30,604 bases of DNA from CAYVAP01 sp964343195 (lineage in GTDB: Bacteria > Bacteroidota > Bacteroidia > J057): positions 1 through 30,604 of the forward strand of contig CAYFIR010000082.1 in the NCBI GenBank assembly GCA_964343195.1, written 5' to 3'. The number at the start of each line of letters is the position of its first letter. Position 1 is the first letter of the stretch. Shown piece by piece: positions 15,916 to 24,137 of this stretch. The notes below the pieces were generated by a model, which was given only the letters and a program-made list of their open reading frames with translations, was not told where the DNA came from and made no database searches. Both the position numbers and the translations under genes were made by a program.

Positions 15916-16214
15916 TGCCATGCATCTTCTCTTAGCTGGCGAACAAATGCTGATACATCTTTTACCTCGGCAAAAAGAGGAGCATTGGTTTCCCCTTCAG
16001 CTGTATCGAACTGGAGGACTTGTACATTTTTCTCAGGATCACGAATAGGATAGGTTGTAGGCAAAGAGTCAGCCTGCAACAGATGGGCTGCAAGAATTTT
16101 CTGAGCCGCAGCATCTGCATCCAAATGATTTGCCTCAGCATAGTGCCGTAGCGCCTCAATCAGCTTAGGTTGGGTAAGGGTGAATGATAGTGAGGACATA
16201 TTGCGGTTTTTCAT
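15912..16214 (-). CDS. Antitoxin of the PIN toxin (VapB-like role)
   Basis: 100 aa (95 if translation starts at the ATG at 16199, giving MSSLSFTLTQ). No family recognised by name. A short beta-strand (SLSFTLTQ) is followed by two helices (PKLIEALRHYAEANH, DADAAAQKILAAHLL), as in ribbon-helix-helix-like or similar DNA-binding N-termini, then an acidic tail (VKDVSAFVRQLREDAW) of the kind that wraps the toxin. The call relies on position: it ends in a 3-bp ATGA overlap with the PIN toxin gene. Such antitoxins normally repress their own promoter, which would lie in 16215-16363. Confidence 0.75.
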   Translation of the reverse strand: MKNRNMSSLSFTLTQPKLIEALRHYAEANHLDADAAAQKILAAHLLQADSLPTTYPIRDPEKNVQVLQFDTAEGETNAPLFAEVKDVSAFVRQLREDAWQ

Positions 16215-16332
16215 TAATACGTAAAAGACGACAAGGAAGATGGCTCACATTCCATCCGGGTGTGCGTCAGATTATAACATAGATAGGCTCAACCACCAGG
16301 TCCCAGCGCAGTCTTTGAGACTTTCAAATCGG

Positions 16333-16352
16333 AATCCCGCGAAGCAGGAAAC
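16333..16352. repeat. Small palindromic word after polA
   Basis: AATCCCGCGAAGCAGGAAAC, 12 bp past the polA stop, is a close inverted copy of the hairpin after pyrB (13632-13649). Stem CCCGC/GCAGG with one G-U pair. Confidence 0.35.
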
Positions 16353-16363
16353 TTTGCTCCTAC

Positions 16364-19147
16364 CTAATGCGCCTCCAGCCAGTTCTCTCCAGTCCCCATC
16401 TCCACTTCCAGCGGCACATCCAGCGGTGAGGCCGCCATCATCTCCCGCTCGACGATTTCCTTGAGCTGATCGACCTCGTCGCGGTGGGCGTCGAAGAGCA
16501 ATTCATCGTGCACCTGCAGGATCATTTTGGACTTGAGGCCCGCTTCCTGCATGGCGGGGAGGATGCGGATCATCGCGACCTTGATGATGTCGGCGGCAGT
16601 CCCCTGGATGGGCGAATTGATCGCGTTGCGCTCGTCGAAGCCGCGCTGCGTGGCGTTGCGGCTGTTGATGTTGGCGAGTGTGCGGCGACGCCCAAAGGCC
16701 GTTTCGACGTAGCCCTTCTCACGGGCCTTGTTGATGCAGGCGTCCATGTATTCCTTGACGGCGGGATACTGCTCGAAGTACAGCTCGATGATGTCGGCGG
16801 CCTCGCTGCGCGGGATGCCCATGCGCTGACTCAGGCCAAAGGCCGAGATGCCGTAGATGATGCCAAAGTTAACGGTTTTGGCACGGGAACGCTGCTCGCT
16901 GCTGACCTCATCTGGTTCGACCCCAAATACCCGTGCAGCGGTAGCGCGGTGGACATCTTCCTTGTTTTTGAAGGCCGCCATCAGGTTTTCGTCCTGGCTC
17001 ATGGAGGCCATGATGCGCAGCTCTACCTGCGAGTAGTCAGCCGAGAGCAGCACGTGGTCGCTGTCACGGGCCACAAAGCCCTTGCGCACCTCGCGCCCGT
17101 CATCCGTGCGGATGGGGATGTTTTGGAGATTGGGCTTCTCAGAACTGAGCCGTCCCGTTACGGCCACCGTCTGCCGGAAGGTTGTGTGGACGCGGCCTGT
17201 GTGCGGGTTAATCAGTTCGGGCAGGGCGTCGACGTAGGTCGATTTGAGTTTTTTGATGCCACGAAAAGCCAGGATTTGACCGGGAAGCTCGTGACTGATG
17301 GCCAGGTCGGAGAGTACCTGCTCGTTGGTCTGGTACTGACCGGTTTTGGTCTTCTTCTGCTTTTTGCCTTTGCCCAATTCCAGCTTATCAAAGAGGATCT
17401 CTCCCAGTTGCTTGGGCGAGTTGATGTTGAATTCCTCGCCCGCCATGGCGTAGATCTCCTTTTCCAGGGTAACCAGTCGCTGATCCAGTTCCTCCGAGTA
17501 GTCGGCCAATACCTGTGCATCGACTTTGATCCCGTTGAATTCGACCTCGGTGAGGACGGGCATCAGGGGAAGTTCTATTTCCTCATAAATCCGGTTGCCC
17601 TCGATCTGGGGAGCGAGCTTGTGCTTGAGTTGCAGGGTAATGTCGGCGTCTTCGCAGGCGTAAGGGACGATTTTCTCCACCTCGACATCGCGCATGGTAA
17701 GCTGCTTCTTGCCCTTTTTGCCAATCAACTCCTCGATCTTCACGGGCTGGTACCCCAGCAAATGCTCCGCGAGGTAGTCCATGCCGTGCTGTCCCTCCGG
17801 CTCCAGCACATAATGGGCGATCATCGTATCGAAAAATGGCGTGGCGAAGTCCACATCGTAGTTCTTCAGCACCAACAGGTCATATTTGAGGTTTTGTCCG
17901 ATCTTGACCTTCTCCTTGCTGGTGAAGATATGGGCAAATTTCGCCAGGGTAGCCTTTACCTCCTCCTTCGATTGCGCTGGCGGGAAGTAGAGAAAATAGC
18001 CTTCTTTGGGTTTGGTAGAAAATGCTACGCCGACCAGTTCCACGTCCATGGCGTTGAGGCTGGTAGTTTCGGTATCAAAGCAATATTCTTCCGCTTCTTC
18101 CAGCGTTTTGATCAGGGCGGCGATTTCGTCGTCAGTCTGTACCAGCTTGTACTCCGCCTTGCTGTCATCCAGCGTTTTGACGCCACCGGGGATGTCACTG
18201 ACCTGTACTTCAGGGCGCTCTCCTACCGCTGCGCCAAAGAGATCCTTCTGCTGATCCGGGCGCATGGGGTTGAGTTTGCTGTTGAGGATGCGCTGGGCCG
18301 TCGTTCGGAACTCCAGTTCGTGCATCAGCTCCATGAGCGCCTCCAGGTCGCAGTGGCCCATTTTGAGGTCTTCAGGCGACCAGTCAAATTCGACATCGGT
18401 TTTGATAGTAGCCAAATGCTTCGTCAGCAGGCCCTGTTCGCCGTTTTCCTTTAGCGTCTTTTGAATGCTCTTCTTGCTGATTTCGTCCACTTTCTCGATC
18501 ATCTCCTCAATGGAGCTATAATCTGAAAGCAGTTGAACGGCGGTCTTTTCGCCGATTTTGGGTACACCGGGCAGGTTGTCTACTGAGTCGCCCTTGAGGC
18601 CCAGGTAGTCGATGATCTGATCGGGCTTTACCCCAAATTTTTGCACGACTCCTTCCACATCCAGGCAGGTGAAGCCCCCTCCGCGTGAATTGGGGCGGTA
18701 AAGGAAGACATTCTCCTTGACGAGCTGTGCGTAGTCCTTGTCCGGAGTGACCATGTACACCTCGTACTTATCCGGATCGACCTGGGCACTGATGGTTCCG
18801 ATCAGGTCGTCGGCCTCAAAGCCATCCAGCGCAAACTCTGACACCTTGAGGATCTCCATCATCTTGTGCACATAGGGCCGTGCGATCTTCATGTCCTCGG
18901 GCATGGCCTCGCGATTGGCCTTGTACTCGGGGTACTCTACGTGTCTGAAGGTCGGGGCCGATGTATCCCATACCACGGCGAGGTGGCTGGGGTCTTCCTT
19001 GTTGATCAGTTCCAGCAGGGAATTGGTAAAGCCAAAGATGGCCGAGGTATTGAGCCCGCTGGAGGTAACGCGCGGGGCGCGGATGAAGGCAAAATGGGCG
19101 CGGTACAGCAGCGCCATGGCGTCGAGTAGGAAGAGCTTATTTTTCAT
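16364..19147 (-). CDS. polA: DNA polymerase I
   Basis: 927 aa, full length, with three domains. The 5'-3' exonuclease (1-295) has FLLDAMALLYRAHFAF, DGFEADDLIGT (108-118) and GDSVDNLPGVPKIGEKTA (186-203). The 3'-5' exonuclease (about 330-520) looks active: D358 and E360 in FDTETT, the IGQNLKYD motif (416-423) and YACEDAD (496-502). The polymerase domain has motif A SADYSQVELRIMAS (702-715, D704), motif B RAKTVNFGIIYG (755-766) and motif C QVHDELLFD (878-886, D881 and E882). It removes RNA primers and fills gaps in replication and repair. Transcribed alone on the minus strand. A long open frame on the opposite strand is a by-product of codon bias. Confidence 0.98.
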   Translation of the reverse strand: MKNKLFLLDAMALLYRAHFAFIRAPRVTSSGLNTSAIFGFTNSLLELINKEDPSHLAVVWDTSAPTFRHVEYPEYKANREAMPEDMKIARPYVHKMMEILKVSEFALDGFEADDLIGTISAQVDPDKYEVYMVTPDKDYAQLVKENVFLYRPNSRGGGFTCLDVEGVVQKFGVKPDQIIDYLGLKGDSVDNLPGVPKIGEKTAVQLLSDYSSIEEMIEKVDEISKKSIQKTLKENGEQGLLTKHLATIKTDVEFDWSPEDLKMGHCDLEALMELMHELEFRTTAQRILNSKLNPMRPDQQKDLFGAAVGERPEVQVSDIPGGVKTLDDSKAEYKLVQTDDEIAALIKTLEEAEEYCFDTETTSLNAMDVELVGVAFSTKPKEGYFLYFPPAQSKEEVKATLAKFAHIFTSKEKVKIGQNLKYDLLVLKNYDVDFATPFFDTMIAHYVLEPEGQHGMDYLAEHLLGYQPVKIEELIGKKGKKQLTMRDVEVEKIVPYACEDADITLQLKHKLAPQIEGNRIYEEIELPLMPVLTEVEFNGIKVDAQVLADYSEELDQRLVTLEKEIYAMAGEEFNINSPKQLGEILFDKLELGKGKKQKKTKTGQYQTNEQVLSDLAISHELPGQILAFRGIKKLKSTYVDALPELINPHTGRVHTTFRQTVAVTGRLSSEKPNLQNIPIRTDDGREVRKGFVARDSDHVLLSADYSQVELRIMASMSQDENLMAAFKNKEDVHRATAARVFGVEPDEVSSEQRSRAKTVNFGIIYGISAFGLSQRMGIPRSEAADIIELYFEQYPAVKEYMDACINKAREKGYVETAFGRRRTLANINSRNATQRGFDERNAINSPIQGTAADIIKVAMIRILPAMQEAGLKSKMILQVHDELLFDAHRDEVDQLKEIVEREMMAASPLDVPLEVEMGTGENWLEAH

Positions 19148-19350
19148 TGTTCATTGATCATGGGTCATTGAACAGCAAGTCTGGGATACGGATCGCTGTT
19201 CCCTGATCCCCGTTCAGTGTCCTGCAAGTTACGGGGAATGGGGGGGAGTTGAAAGGACGGGGATTAACCGCTACAAAATTTAAAGCGGACTACTGGAAAG
19301 GTTTATCCTGGCCCCTCAGTCAAGGTTCATCCTATCCCGAATCACGAATT

Positions 19351-19650
19351 TTAGACTCCCTCCGCCAACCGCACCTTATGCGGACTGGTCTTAGGCACCC
19401 GCTCAATCTCGCCCCGGGCCTCCAGGTCCAGTTTGACGGTAACGAGGTACCAGGGGACTTTGCCATCAAAGGTTGGCTGTAGCTCCTCGACCGCCCGGTC
19501 ATTGAGTTCTTGATAGGTCATGTCACCCGCCTCGCGAAGTGTGTCGAGGATGAAAGTGCGGATCGTCTCGTAGCGGCGGCGGAGGATGTTGACTCCGGCT
19601 TTTCCCTGAGGGTGCAGGGTGAGGATTTTGTCGGTTTCAATTTTCGTCAT
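19351..19650 (-). CDS. Small conserved protein, probably DUF6958
   Basis: 99 aa from the ATG at 19650; an upstream ATG at 19698 would add 16 residues of unlikely sequence. The pattern ILTLHPQGKAGVNILRRRYE, TIRTFILDTLREAGDMTYQE, WYLVTVKLDLEARGEIERVP recalls a family I remember as DUF6958. The helix-rich middle followed by KLDLEARGEIERV looks like a winged-helix unit (recognition helix plus wing), so a DNA-binding or regulatory role is possible but unproven. Cytoplasmic; no signal. It sits between polA (same strand) and the divergent outer-membrane gene at 19803. Confidence 0.6.
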   Translation of the reverse strand: MTKIETDKILTLHPQGKAGVNILRRRYETIRTFILDTLREAGDMTYQELNDRAVEELQPTFDGKVPWYLVTVKLDLEARGEIERVPKTSPHKVRLAEGV

Positions 19651-19802
19651 GGTGGGTGGGATTTTCTGAAAGATAAAAAATGCTGGCCCAGGCTTCAATC
19701 AAGGCCCATTAAGCAAGACACCAATTGTCATTTTTGGGCAGCGCATCCATACACCATTCGTCTTTGTTAACTTCGAACTCAGAACTGACGTTAACTTTCA
19801 CC

Positions 19803-21569
19803 ATGCGCCGTGTTGCTCTTTTTGGGGGAATGTTGTTGCTGCTGACCGGACTATTTGGTCAGGAGGGAGAAGTCACATGGCCGCCGGAGCAGGTCATTTG
19901 GGAAGGAAGCCTCCCGAAAGAATCCGAAACCCTGCTCCGCAAGTTGCGCCGCACCCGCAATCCCGGCGATGGACGCTCCCTGCTCGATCGCTGGGTGGTG
20001 CAGCAAAAAGAAGCCGGCCACGCCGAGGCGCAGCTCCTCCAGTTTCAGCCGAGGGGCGATACCCTCGTGTTGAACCTCTGGCAAGGACCGGTTTACCATT
20101 ATTCCGCCCTGGAACTCACCGGCCTGCCCGAGCAATACCGCAGTAAATATCAGTTCGATCAATTGGCACGGGAACAGGCTCCCGTGGCCTGGAATGAGCT
20201 ACACGAGCAGTTGACCGTGGTACTCGAAGACTATCAGAACATCGGCTATCCGTTTGCCAGCTTCAGCGGACAGCGGGTGATCTATCAGCCAGGCGAAAGC
20301 TCTGACAGCGTGGGCGTGCGGGTCAGCTATGAGTTTGACGCGGGACCTTACACCCTCATCGACACCATCATTTTCAAGGGAAATCCCCGCGAGCGGCCTT
20401 CCTTTATTTTCAACCTCACTCGCCTTCGACCGGGAGATCCGTATCAGCACCAACTCATCGCCGATCTGCCCCGCGTGCTCAACAATTCGATCTACTACGA
20501 GCGAGTCGCCGAGCCACAAGTGACCTTCCTGCCCTACGACGGGGCGCAGGTCGAAGTGAGCCTGAACAAGACCCAGGCGGGGCGCTTCAATCTGCTGTTG
20601 GGCATCCTGCCGCCTGCTGATGAATCCCAGCGGCTGCAATTCACCGGAGTGGTGGACATCCTGCTGGTCAGCCCCCTGCGGATGGGGGAAGTGCTGCTAT
20701 TGGAGTACAACCGCCTGCCCTCAACCTCTCAGCGCATGAACCTGGAGTTGCAACTGCCCTACCTGTTACGCACACCTGTGCGGGCCGAAGGGCAGTTTTC
20801 CCTGCTCAAGCAGGAGGAAGATTTCCTCAACCTGGAGTACCGTGCCGCGCTGGAATATGGCTTTTCGCCCAACCTGACGGCGAGCTTTCACCTCAACGGA
20901 CGATCCAGCCGCATCCTGGACTCGACGCTACAGGACACCGCCAACCTCACCCCCGACCAACTGGATGGAGGCCGTCAACTTGTGGGCGTAGGCCTGCACT
21001 ATGAGCGGCTCGACTATCGCTTCAATCCGAGCCGGGGACTCGACGCCTCGGTTGAATTGGGGATCGGGCAGCGGCGCATCCGACAAAATGCCCGTCTCGA
21101 CGAGCAAATCTACGAAGGGCTCGACCTGGAGCAGCCGGTGCAGGAGGCAAAACTTTCGATCAAGGGCTACATTCCCCTTGCCCAGCGGCAGGTGCTGCAC
21201 CTCGCCAATCGCAGCTATTGGCTGGGCCTGGACCAGTACCTGCGCAACGATCAGCAGCAGGTCGGCGGCGCGCGCAGCATCCGCGGCTTCAACGAAAACC
21301 AGTTTTTCACCGACCTGATGAGCTTCTTCACGCTGGAATATCGCTTCCAGCTAGAGCGGGATTCCTACCTGTTTGGCTTCTTTGATGCGGCCTACCTCCG
21401 CGACCGCGTGCGAGAAAGTGATCAGTACCCCATCGGGACAGGCATCGGCATGAACTACGGCACCCGGGCGGGTATCCTGTCGGTGGTGTACGCCGTGGGC
21501 CGCACGGCGGATATTCCGTTTCAGCCTGCGCGGGGCAGGATTCATGTGGGGTTGGTGAATCGGTTTTGA
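19803..21569 (+). CDS. Omp85-family outer-membrane protein (BamA/TamA-like)
   Basis: 588 aa from the ATG at 19803, which begins a clear signal peptide (MRRVALFGGMLLLLTGLFGQ). Residues 25 to about 260 hold POTRA-like periplasmic modules (YSALELTGLPEQY; TLIDTIIFKGNPRERPSFI is the classical POTRA strand-helix pattern). The rest alternates short strands as in a beta-barrel (FNLLLGILP, VDILLVSPLRMGEVLLLEYN). The loop-6 motif RSIRGF is at 491-496 and the barrel closes with HVGLVNRF, ending in a terminal Phe. The protein would insert or export proteins or lipids at the outer membrane. It is shorter than BamA and appears to have fewer POTRA units, so TamA- or accessory-type is more likely. Single gene. 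Confidence 0.88.
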   Translation: MRRVALFGGMLLLLTGLFGQEGEVTWPPEQVIWEGSLPKESETLLRKLRRTRNPGDGRSLLDRWVVQQKEAGHAEAQLLQFQPRGDTLVLNLWQGPVYHYSALELTGLPEQYRSKYQFDQLAREQAPVAWNELHEQLTVVLEDYQNIGYPFASFSGQRVIYQPGESSDSVGVRVSYEFDAGPYTLIDTIIFKGNPRERPSFIFNLTRLRPGDPYQHQLIADLPRVLNNSIYYERVAEPQVTFLPYDGAQVEVSLNKTQAGRFNLLLGILPPADESQRLQFTGVVDILLVSPLRMGEVLLLEYNRLPSTSQRMNLELQLPYLLRTPVRAEGQFSLLKQEEDFLNLEYRAALEYGFSPNLTASFHLNGRSSRILDSTLQDTANLTPDQLDGGRQLVGVGLHYERLDYRFNPSRGLDASVELGIGQRRIRQNARLDEQIYEGLDLEQPVQEAKLSIKGYIPLAQRQVLHLANRSYWLGLDQYLRNDQQQVGGARSIRGFNENQFFTDLMSFFTLEYRFQLERDSYLFGFFDAAYLRDRVRESDQYPIGTGIGMNYGTRAGILSVVYAVGRTADIPFQPARGRIHVGLVNRF

Positions 21570-21609
21570 GGGGCTTTTGATTAAGCAGGGCACAAAGGCT
21601 GGGCTTACG

Positions 21610-21654
21610 GGGTGTATAGGGGGAATAGGGTTTATAGGGTGTATAAGGGGAATA
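21610..21654 (+). repeat. Five imperfect 9-bp G-rich tandem repeats
   Basis: Consecutive units GGGTGTATA, GGGGGAATA, GGGTTTATA, GGGTGTATA, AGGGGAATA. Each carries a run of at least three G, so four or more G-runs are separated by 4-7 nt, which meets the usual G-quadruplex pattern. Two units of the same repeat recur at 23445-23462. Confidence 0.75.
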
Positions 21655-21767
21655 TCGGTGTTCCTATGAAGCCCTACCTACCCCGTCATTGTACCCATGG
21701 ATACTTCTTGGTGTGCTTTTTTGTGGTGAGAAAGAAAAATCCACCTTGGTCGCGATAGGAGGTTTCT

Positions 21768-21932
21768 CTAGTGCTTTGTCAAGTTAAAAATGATGGGTAA
21801 GCGGTCGCAGATTTTTTCGCAGATCAAGGCGGAAAATTCGAGCCTAGTGAACTAGGCGAGCGATTTTTCAACGCAGAGATGCGGAAAAAGATGCAGCGAT
21901 CACCCATCATTGGGGATTTGACAGAGCACTAG
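21768..21932. mobile_element. 165-bp palindromic MITE-like element
   Basis: Begins CTAGTGCTTTGTCAA and ends TTGACAGAGCACTAG. The terminal inverted repeats extend about 30 bp, to ATGATGGGT / ACCCATCAT. Interior arms also pair (TCGCAGATTTTTTCGCA against TGCGGAAAAAGATGCAGCGA) up to a centre GCCTAGTGAACTAGGC at 21842-21857, almost exactly the midpoint, so the whole unit is one long imperfect hairpin. No open frame. CTAG at both borders may be a target duplication or part of the ends. Consistent with a non-autonomous element. Confidence 0.75.
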
Positions 21933-22015
21933 TATCCAATTTGGGAGAGATGGGGTATAAGGATTATATTGAAGGATGCTTTTTCAGGCTATTTATTCAT
22001 TCAAAGTAAGGCATC

Positions 22016-22264
22016 ATGGGACTGCTGATCACATCAGATATGTTGAAGTACTTGAACATGAGCTCTCAGGATTTCCTGATTGAGATGGCGGTACATTTTT
22101 ATGACATTGGCAAGATGACCATGGGGCAGGCCCGAAAATTTGCCAACATCGATCAGGTTACCTTCCAACAAGAACTCGCCAAGCGAAATGTAAACATCAA
22201 GTATGAGGTCGAAGACTTGATGGATGACCTGGAGGCTGTTAAATCTTACTCTAAAAAATCCTGA
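22016..22264 (+). CDS. UPF0175-family antitoxin
   Basis: 82 aa. Residues 20-60 show the UPF0175 pattern: FLIEMAVHFYDIGKMTMGQA, then RKFANIDQVTFQQELAKRNV, a helix-turn-helix-like unit in which the protein sees a short MTxGxA helix followed by a second helix. The acidic C-terminus (YEVEDLMDDLEAVKSY) probably contacts the toxin. The stop overlaps the next gene's start by one base (TGATG), the usual sign of a coupled toxin-antitoxin pair. The family commonly accompanies DUF3368 toxins, as here. Likely autorepressor. Confidence 0.85.
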   Translation: MGLLITSDMLKYLNMSSQDFLIEMAVHFYDIGKMTMGQARKFANIDQVTFQQELAKRNVNIKYEVEDLMDDLEAVKSYSKKS

Positions 22265-22749
22265 TGGGTATGGTGGTAATCAGTGATACAACAACCATCA
22301 CCAATCTCATTCAGGTAGATTTGCTTTATACCTTACCTCAGTTGTATAAAAAGATTTTGATTCCTGGAGCGGTGTATGATGAACTTGCTAGGTTCGAAGA
22401 CCACAAGCAATTTCTCGACTTGTCAGAGTGGATCGAAGTTGTAGAAGTAACCGACTCTGACGAATTAAAGAGGCTGATGTCTGTCCTGGACAGGGGGGAA
22501 GCCGAAGCAATTATCCTCTCTCTGGAGCTCGATGCTGATTATCTCATCATCGATGAAATGAAAGGCAGGAAGTTGGCAAAGCAATACAGGATTCCCATCA
22601 TCGGCTTACTCGGCATTCTCATTCTCTCCAAAAAGCAGGGAATAATTACCCAGGTTAAAACGCCACTTGAAAAACTTCGAAGTGAAATTGGGTTCAGGAT
22701 TTCAGAAGAGCTTTTTCACCATGTGTTAAATGAGGTGGATGAAGAATGA
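22264..22749 (+). CDS. DUF3368-family PIN-like toxin
   Basis: 161 aa. The DUF3368/PIN pattern is clear: VVISDTTTITNLIQV (4-18, D8), ILIPGAVYDELA (31-42, E40), LDRGEAEAIILSLELDADYL (75-94) and IIDEMKGRKLAKQ (95-107, D97), then GLLGILILSKKQGII (114-128). These acidic residues make a metal-dependent RNase site. Toxicity and target are inferred from the family. Coupled to the UPF0175 antitoxin by a TGATG overlap. The pair lies 83 bp after the palindromic element and at the edge of the low-G+C accessory stretch, fitting acquisition by transfer. Confidence 0.88.
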   Translation: MGMVVISDTTTITNLIQVDLLYTLPQLYKKILIPGAVYDELARFEDHKQFLDLSEWIEVVEVTDSDELKRLMSVLDRGEAEAIILSLELDADYLIIDEMKGRKLAKQYRIPIIGLLGILILSKKQGIITQVKTPLEKLRSEIGFRISEELFHHVLNEVDEE

Positions 22750-22797
22750 GTTCAAAAAGGACAGGGCCTATCTAACCTAGCAAAAGTCAATATCCCC

Positions 22798-23421
22798 ATG
22801 AACCCCGAAATAGACGCATATCTCGCCGAAGGCTGTGGCCGTTGCCCCCTTGGGGGTACCCCTGAGTGCAAGGTCCACACCTGGCCTCGAGAACTGGAGC
22901 AGTTGCGGGCCATCGTGCTGGATTGTGGCCTCACAGAAGAGCGTAAGTGGGGGGTACCCTGCTACACCTTCGAAGGTAAAAACGTGCTGAACATCAGCGC
23001 CTTCAAGCACTTCGCTGCGCTGAGCTTCTTCAAGGGTTCGTTGCTTCAGGATCCTCACCAATTGCTGGAAAAACCCGGCGAAAACAGCCATGCTACCCGC
23101 CTCTTTCGCTTTACCGACGTGGCACAAATCACTGAAAAGGCCGCCATCCTGAAAGCCTATATTTTCGAGGCCATCGAGGTAGAAAAAGCCGGGCTAAAGG
23201 TGCAGTTCAAGCCCGCATCTGAATACGACATCCCTGAGGAATTTCAGCAAAGGATGGACGAAGACCCTGTGTTAAAAGCAGCTTTTGAGAACCTCACCCC
23301 CGGACGGCAGAAGGGCTACCTGCTGTATTTTGCCGGAGCCAAACAGTCCAAAACCCGCGCTTCCCGGTTGGAAAAGTACATTCCGAAGATTCTGGAAGGC
23401 AGGGGATTTCATGATCGGTGA
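22798..23421 (+). CDS. DUF1801/YdeI (OmpD-associated) family protein
   Basis: 207 aa. The N-terminal part (about 25-120) has the DUF1801 pattern: ELEQLRAIVLDCGLTEERKW, GVPCYTFEGKNVLNISAFKH, FAALSFFKGSLLQD. The C-terminal third (about 150-205) has the YdeI-type helix pair: IPEEFQQRMDEDPVLKAAFE, LTPGRQKGYLLYFAGAKQSK, TRASRLEKYIPKILEGRGFH. A Cys-containing leader (CGRCPLGGTPEC, 13-24) comes before. Cytoplasmic and small; biochemical role unknown in the family, where frataxin-like and stress-linked roles have been proposed. A second DUF1801 protein lies at 24644. Confidence 0.85.
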   Translation: MNPEIDAYLAEGCGRCPLGGTPECKVHTWPRELEQLRAIVLDCGLTEERKWGVPCYTFEGKNVLNISAFKHFAALSFFKGSLLQDPHQLLEKPGENSHATRLFRFTDVAQITEKAAILKAYIFEAIEVEKAGLKVQFKPASEYDIPEEFQQRMDEDPVLKAAFENLTPGRQKGYLLYFAGAKQSKTRASRLEKYIPKILEGRGFHDR

Positions 23422-23444
23422 GGCCCTCAATGGGCGATAAGGTT

Positions 23445-23462
23445 GGGTTTATAGGGGGAATA
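23445..23462 (+). repeat. Two units of the 9-bp G-rich repeat
   Basis: GGGTTTATA GGGGGAATA, matching units of the array at 21610-21654, again 24 bp after a stop codon. Confidence 0.55.
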
Positions 23463-23549
23463 TGGTCGTGTCCTGGCCATATAGCCCTTCTCACGATTAC
23501 CGCCGTGGCCAGGAAATCTGTATCTTCCTTCCCCAAGTAGCAATTAACC

Positions 23550-24107
23550 ATGCTAATAGGTTTCTCATCAGAATTCAAGGACAGAAGGGTGGACAGGATG
23601 CTCAGCAAGAATGAGTATCCCAATAGCACGATATTCTACACTCCAATCAGCGCTTGGCTTTTCTTTCTGGTGATGTTCCTGGTGCTTTTGCTTCCTATTT
23701 TGGTTGAGGCAATCCCTATCATTTGGGAAAGTTCTTGGGAGTATCTGCTCCTATACTTATGCTGCGCTTATTTGGTAGCCGCCTATCTCCACAATAGTTT
23801 TGCCATAGCAGAGGGGGAATTATTGGTGATAAACCCCAACTTCCCATTTCGAAAAGTCAGATCGTACCCGCTCTCTAGTGTGCTAAGTGTCCAGATCGCT
23901 CAAAGTCGATGGCTTTCCATTGTGTGGTTATTTGGTTCGCTTGGTAAAAACTTCGTAGAAATTCGGACATTCAAGGGCAAATTTCGGTATTACTGTACCA
24001 GTTTGGACATTGACTGTTATGATGAAAACCAGACCAGGTTAACCCTCGATGACTTTCATGTTGCATTGAGACAGGAAGAGGTCTCGGTTGACTTCGGATT
24101 CGACTAA
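23550..24107 (+). CDS. Hypothetical membrane protein with PH-like C-terminus
   Basis: 185 aa (169 if the ATG at 23598 is used). Not recognised. Two hydrophobic segments (about 33-55 and 65-82) are followed by a soluble part with alternating strands: EGELLVINPNFPFRKVRSYP, LSSVLSVQIAQSR, FVEIRTFKGKFRYYCTSLDI, then a helix DDFHVALRQ. This two-helix plus bacterial PH-like layout resembles that of the protein at 13790-14509, although the sequences differ. Lower G+C than the core genes in this window. Function unknown. Confidence 0.6.
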   Translation: MLIGFSSEFKDRRVDRMLSKNEYPNSTIFYTPISAWLFFLVMFLVLLLPILVEAIPIIWESSWEYLLLYLCCAYLVAAYLHNSFAIAEGELLVINPNFPFRKVRSYPLSSVLSVQIAQSRWLSIVWLFGSLGKNFVEIRTFKGKFRYYCTSLDIDCYDENQTRLTLDDFHVALRQEEVSVDFGFD

Positions 24108-24137
24108 ATCATCGCATCACAATTAGAATAAAGTGAT

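Larger units (their letters stand above)
21570..22015. other. Gene-free stretch with repeats
   Basis: 446 bp without a recognisable gene. It holds the 9-bp G-rich repeat (21610-21654) and the 165-bp palindromic element (21768-21932). The last ~80 bp are A+T-rich and should carry the promoter of the toxin-antitoxin operon starting at 22016. Confidence 0.7.

Noticed and set aside
16484..18454. A 656-codon open frame on the plus strand opposite polA
   Set aside because: polA is complete with every catalytic motif; the opposite frame has no recognisable domain and is open because of the codon bias of polA.
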